From the NCBI GenBank assembly GCA_937914785.1, contig CALGIV010000242.1:1-8884 (forward strand): a stretch of DNA of 8,884 bases. The letters are read 5' to 3'. The notes below the pieces were generated by a model. The model saw only the letters and a program-made list of their open reading frames with translations. It had not been told where the DNA came from and ran no database searches. The translations under genes and the position numbers were made by a program. Within the stretch, counting starts at the first letter, position 1; each line of letters begins with the position of its first letter. This document shows positions 6,055-8,884 of the stretch, in pieces. This DNA is from an uncultured Eubacteriaceae bacterium. Its GTDB lineage: Bacteria > Bacillota > Clostridia > Eubacteriales > UBA1433.

Positions 6055-6588
6055 TTAACTTGCTTTATTTTTCTTCTGATAATATATCTCCTCAAACTGC
6101 TCAGGGGTTTTATCGGACAAGGTAGTATGAGGCCGCCGGGTATTCAAGAATATAATATAATGATCTACACATTGTTACCAATCGTTCTCCCGCTCCGGGA
6201 GAACGATTGGACAACCTTGTTCACGCGCAGCAATGTCCGAAAGGCTTTCGATGTATATTGTGTACCCTGATCGCCGTGGAAGATCAACTGCTGTGGATGC
6301 CCTCTTTTTTCAAAAGCGCATTTTAATGTGGAGGTTATCAGATAAGTACTGTGCTTCGACGATATTTTGTACGCAACCACCTTCCTGAAAAACAAATCCA
6401 GGAACGACGCAGATATAGGAATACTCATCCTTTACCTTGAAATAGGTGATATCGCTGACCCATACCCGGTTTGGCTCTGATACATCATCATGCTCAAAAA
6501 TTACTTGGATGAGGCCGCTCTTTTCGTTGCAAGTGAATGGAAAGTGACCTTTTTCCTTTTCTACCAAATCTTTAGAAACTTCTTTCAA
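6055..6588 (-). pseudogene. IS3-family transposase OrfB remnant, catalytically dead
   Basis: The integrase core is recognisable in pieces. EPNRVWVSDITYFKVKDEYS carries the first catalytic Asp (codon at plus 6451-6453). After a one-base shift near 6400 the text resumes as LDLFFRKVVAYKIS and continues to FHGDQGTQYTSKAFRTLLR with the second Asp (codon at 6270-6272). After VVQSFSR the sequence turns into an inverted copy of itself (6178-6210). It then jumps to CVDHYIIFLNTRRPHTTLSD and KTPEQFEEIYYQ, the normal C-terminus, ending at TAA (6055-6057). By comparison with the family, about 30 residues are missing at the jump (NPYDNAVAE and what follows), including the catalytic Glu of the DDE triad. 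The N-terminal half of OrfB is also not recognisable. This is a decayed copy; a full transposase would have to be supplied from elsewhere. Confidence 0.82.
6178..6210. repeat. Perfect 15-bp inverted repeat with 3-base loop
   Basis: CCAATCGTTCTCCCG (6178-6192), spacer CTC, and its exact reverse complement (6196-6210). On the minus strand the 5' arm is normal transposase coding sequence (QSFSR) and the 3' arm is a backward copy of it, placed exactly where about 100 bases of the transposase gene are missing. No T tract follows on either strand, so it does not look like a terminator. Confidence 0.95.
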
Positions 6589-6625
6589 TATTTTTCATAA
6601 GGTTTTTTCGATTGCCTGGTCTTGC

Positions 6626-6759
6626 TTGGGCATAGTTCTGTATTACCATTTCTGGAGCACTGGTCCAGATTCATCTTGGATTGTCGCAAGCTGACCCTTA
6701 CTTAAATAACTTACACTTGAACTGTACCGGATATGAACCTTTCTTTTATATCCGGATTT
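6626..6759 (-). pseudogene. IS3-family OrfA-like remnant
   Basis: Reading leftward, one frame gives KSGYKRKVHIRYSS, YLSKGQLATIQDESGPVLQKW and then a stop. Restoring one G at KW continues as VIQNYAQ. The pattern (basic start, a ..YL..G..... segment, a degenerate helix-turn-helix and ..LQKWV..Y) resembles OrfA DNA-binding proteins of IS3-family elements. No start codon or intact frame remains. An 8-bp inverted repeat, CCGGATAT (6727-6734) and ATATCCGG (6748-6755), lies inside it. Assignment depends on the neighbouring OrfB and is less sure than that one. Confidence 0.45.
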
Positions 6760-6861
6760 TGTTTTGTGTACTCTTGTAAAATACAGTTACTCCTGTCGCA
6801 AACCATTATTTAAACCTTGCCGACAACAGTTTTGGCTCGTTTATCCTGCAGTTTCACATAT

Positions 6862-6890
6862 TTGCAATAGAACTCATAAAATAATAGTAT
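6862..6890 (+). promoter_or_regulatory. Predicted promoter of the beta-helix protein gene
   Basis: TTGCAA (6862-6867), 17 bases, then TAGTAT (6885-6890). The transcript would begin near 6897 and have a leader of about 46 bases. It lies in AT-rich DNA just beyond the IS remnant, so a chance match cannot be excluded. Confidence 0.45.
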
Positions 6891-6942
6891 TAATCAGATT
6901 CAAATTCAAAAATCAAATTTTTTACAGATGAAGGAACCATTT

Positions 6943-8715
6943 ATGACAACTCTATCAAATACCACGTATGACACACCAACCGAATTACTTTCTGAGACGG
7001 ATGAGTTTTTAATTTCAGTTTCACTCCTTCTCCCTCCGGAAGAACCTCCAGCACCGCCCGGTGTTAGAATACCGGCGACGGTTTCTACAGAGGGTGAACT
7101 GCGCACCGCTATCAGCGCGAATAACTCGCCCATCAATGTCGCAGCCAATTTCACCATCAGCAGCGTAATCAACATCAGCGGCAACCGGGATATCGTCATC
7201 CAGAGTCTGGCTCCCAATACTAACACCATCAGCCGTGCGGGCAACTTCAGTTCCACTTATATGTTTTTAGTGAATACAGGCAGCAGTTTGACATTGAGCA
7301 ACATCGCTTTAAATGGCATGGATTATGACTCCTATAGTATTGTTGCCAATCTGGGAACATTAACGGTGGAAGATGGCACGCTAATTTATAACAGCGCCTT
7401 CAGCGGTGTGATCAATCAGGGCACTATGTATGTAACCGGCGGAATTTTTGAAAACAACAGGAATACTGGCGGCGGAGCTATATTCAGCAGCAAGAACGGT
7501 ATCTTGAATATCAGCGGCGGCATCTTTCGCAACAACGAGGCTACACTATTTGGCGGCGCCATTTATTCCAATAACGCTACCGTTAACATCTCGGGAGGAG
7601 AGTTCACCGGTAACAAAGCCGGGCGTAACGGCGGAGGCCTGGGTTTGGTTAACTTAACCACAGGTAACATTTATGGAACAGCCAATATCCACTACAATGA
7701 AACCGAAGAAGCCGGCGGTGGAGTCACCATACAAAACAGCAACGTTTCCATCTATGGAGATGTGCAGATTGCCAATAACCGCACCGTTGACTATGGCGGC
7801 GGCATATATAGCCACACGACGACGGGTTTCTTAAGCAATATCGCCATCTATGATCGCGTGAACATTACCCAAAACCAAGCCGGTTCCGGTGGCGGCATCT
7901 TCGCTTTCTTTCTCAATGAAATCCAGATTTACGGCTCGGTAAGCATTACCAATAATTTAGCCACTCAAGTCGATGGAAATGGTGGCGGGATCACGCTTTT
8001 GGATCAGGCGCAGGCTACTATCGGAGAGAATGTCTTGGTTCAGTATAACATAGCTTTTCTTTCCGGCGGAGGCATTTTCCTGTTTGACGCGACTTTGCAA
8101 TTAAGCGGGCAAGCTAATATATCCCGCAATATGTCTCCTCAAGGTTCGGGAGTAGCTGATTTTGGTTTGTTACAACTACAGGACAGCGTGTTGATAGAAA
8201 AGGTTTATTTGGACGATCCCCGTTTTTTGCTGGAGCTAACCGGTCCGTTGACGAGTGCGTATATCGCCTTTGAGCTGTCCGATTATTTTATGGATAAAGA
8301 TCTCATTGTAGTAGCACAAGGCAGCTCGTCTTATCCTCTTCCCACTGCTGTGGATGCAAGCTATTTCATCCCCCCCTCGTCGGGATATAAGAGTATCGTA
8401 TACAATGACACGCAAATCGCTTTTATCCGGCAGAATGAAATAACAATTCAGTTCGATCCGAACACCAAAAATTGCGTTACCAATATGCCCGGTGAAATAG
8501 TCTCTTTACCCGGCCTCATTACTTTTCCCACAACCATACCGCAACGGTGCGGCTATATTTTTATAGGTTGGGGAACTCTGCCTAACGGTGGTACGATATA
8601 CCAACCAGGTCAAACCGTCGATTTGGAAAGCGACACTGTTTTCTATGCTCAGTGGACAGCATCACCCTTCTCTCCACATTGCTATTACCGATACTGCTAT
8701 TGTTGTTGCCGTTAA
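6943..8715 (+). CDS. Right-handed beta-helix protein with InlB-type B-repeat domain, 3' end frameshifted
   Basis: This is a predicted surface or secreted adhesin-like protein, 590 residues as read. Residues 1-45 are a short acidic segment and a proline-rich stretch (PPEEPPAPPG, 31-40). Residues about 65-415 form a parallel beta-helix of Asn/Gly-rich rungs, with motifs like those of chlamydial Pmp proteins: FENN...GGGAI, FRNN...GGAI, FTGN...GGGL, IHYN...GGGV, IANN...GGGI, ITQN...GGGI, ITNN...GGGI and VQYN...GGGI. Residues about 499-572 (ITIQFDPNT to GYIFIGWGTLPNGGTIYQPG to VFYAQWT) match the Listeria/Bacteroides (InlB B) repeat. I chose ATG 6943 because AAGGA (6931-6935) is 7 bases upstream; ATG 6928 overlaps that site. 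No signal peptide is visible and none lies upstream in frame, which is odd for this class. The Cys-rich last residues (after WTASPF) look like out-of-frame reading. Function beyond likely surface binding is unknown. Confidence 0.75.
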   Translation: MTTLSNTTYDTPTELLSETDEFLISVSLLLPPEEPPAPPGVRIPATVSTEGELRTAISANNSPINVAANFTISSVINISGNRDIVIQSLAPNTNTISRAGNFSSTYMFLVNTGSSLTLSNIALNGMDYDSYSIVANLGTLTVEDGTLIYNSAFSGVINQGTMYVTGGIFENNRNTGGGAIFSSKNGILNISGGIFRNNEATLFGGAIYSNNATVNISGGEFTGNKAGRNGGGLGLVNLTTGNIYGTANIHYNETEEAGGGVTIQNSNVSIYGDVQIANNRTVDYGGGIYSHTTTGFLSNIAIYDRVNITQNQAGSGGGIFAFFLNEIQIYGSVSITNNLATQVDGNGGGITLLDQAQATIGENVLVQYNIAFLSGGGIFLFDATLQLSGQANISRNMSPQGSGVADFGLLQLQDSVLIEKVYLDDPRFLLELTGPLTSAYIAFELSDYFMDKDLIVVAQGSSSYPLPTAVDASYFIPPSSGYKSIVYNDTQIAFIRQNEITIQFDPNTKNCVTNMPGEIVSLPGLITFPTTIPQRCGYIFIGWGTLPNGGTIYQPGQTVDLESDTVFYAQWTASPFSPHCYYRYCYCCCR

Positions 8716-8764
8716 GGTGTTTGCCGATGGCTCGCCTGTCATCGGTTCATCGACGACGGCATAA
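8663..8764 (+). pseudogene. Probable out-of-frame continuation of the beta-helix protein
   Basis: A second reading frame (codons from 8663, stop TAA 8762-8764) gives SLHIAITDTAIVVAVKVF and ADGSPVIGSSTTA, which reads like the start of a beta-rich domain following the B-repeat. The annotated frame there gives an implausible HCYYRYCYCCCR. A shift of one base near 8660-8677 would join them. A third frame (8652-8861) contains YVALIIGVLFSILKR, which could be a membrane anchor but is poorly supported. The remaining 8765-8884 shows nothing else I can identify. Confidence 0.45.
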
Positions 8765-8884
8765 CTCCTTTTCTCACTTTTATGTTGCGCTGATTATTGG
8801 GGTTTTGTTTTCCATATTAAAAAGATGTCAAACCCACCTGTCAACTACCTTGGACTATTAATTTCACCGGGTTTCTCTAAAAAC

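Larger units (their letters stand above)
6055..6760 (-). mobile_element. Degenerate IS3-family insertion sequence (IS150-like)
   Basis: Minus-strand sequence contains pieces of both IS3-family reading frames, an OrfA-like DNA-binding part near 6626-6759 and an OrfB integrase part at 6055-6588, all interrupted. Clear terminal inverted repeats were not found. GGATGTCC just past the OrfB stop (6044-6051) could belong to one end, but no matching partner was seen beyond OrfA. The element sits between tRNA-Ala and the beta-helix gene and cannot transpose by itself. The stretch 5996-6054 holds nothing else that I can identify. Confidence 0.75.

Noticed and set aside
6178..6210. The perfect hairpin as an intrinsic terminator or attachment site
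   Set aside because: No T run lies on either side, and the left arm is ordinary transposase coding sequence, so a mutation footprint explains it better.
5930..6930. CRISPR array, attachment repeats or a small-RNA locus in the gene-poor stretch
   Set aside because: No regularly spaced repeats and no copy of the tRNA 3' end were seen; the content is explained by a terminator and IS remnants.
6906..7256. A 116-residue minus-strand open frame at the start of the beta-helix gene
   Set aside because: It is antisense to the coding sequence, without a ribosome binding site or recognisable motif.
6943..8715. Internal Gly/Asn repeats as a DNA-level tandem repeat
   Set aside because: The rungs are similar only as protein motifs; spacing and DNA sequence vary, so there is no true nucleotide repeat.
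8652..8861. A separate 69-residue gene with a hydrophobic segment
   Set aside because: It has no ribosome binding site, begins inside the beta-helix gene at GTG, and its Leu-rich and Arg-rich text looks like an out-of-frame reading of repetitive codons.
8830..8874. AAACCC and GGGTTT near the end of the window as a terminator
   Set aside because: The arms are only 6 bp, more than 30 bases apart, and no T tract follows.

Overview
The window looks like chromosomal DNA of a low- to mid-GC anaerobic Firmicute, possibly Negativicutes or Clostridia. The reasons are strong GGAGG ribosome binding sites, U-tract terminators, a Gram-positive-style lipoprotein signal, paired YdcZ-type transporters, an IS3-family remnant and a surface-type protein with a Listeria/Bacteroides-type repeat. 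The genus cannot be named from sequence alone.

Layout. At 1-61 is the very end of the elongation factor Tu gene, with its terminator. From 145 to 1279 two different nitroreductase-family genes converge on a perfect palindromic terminator. From 1400 to 2756 are two genes of unknown function, a lipoprotein and a polytopic membrane protein, each with a frameshift; the lipoprotein also has no credible start codon. From 2860 to 4799, on the minus strand, is a two-gene operon of paralogous D-2-hydroxyacid dehydrogenases. Back to back with it, sharing a 120-bp control region, are two small paralogous YdcZ-type (DUF606) drug/metabolite transporter subunits (4920-5838). An intact tRNA-Ala(GGC) with its own promoter and terminator follows (5854-5929).

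Downstream of the tRNA the character changes. A wrecked IS3-family element lies at about 6055-6760 on the minus strand. It carries frameshifts and a deletion that removes the third catalytic residue, and a perfect 15-bp inverted repeat sits at the deletion point. It is followed by a long right-handed beta-helix protein with chlamydial-Pmp-like FxxN/GG[AG][IL] rungs and a C-terminal InlB B-repeat-like domain (6943-8715). That protein has no visible signal peptide, and its 3' end appears frameshifted.

How the genes may work together. The dehydrogenase pair and the divergent transporter pair are the best candidate for a functional unit, perhaps interconverting and moving a 2-hydroxy or 2-keto acid; this is inference from position only. 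Housekeeping-type genes (tuf end, nitroreductases, dehydrogenases, transporters, tRNA) are intact, whereas the accessory genes carry most of the lesions, which suggests real decay more than random sequencing error. I found no CRISPR array, no phage genes and no clearly new defence system. The items most worth a second look are the fold-back palindrome in the transposase, the leaderless beta-helix protein, and the divergent pair-of-pairs.
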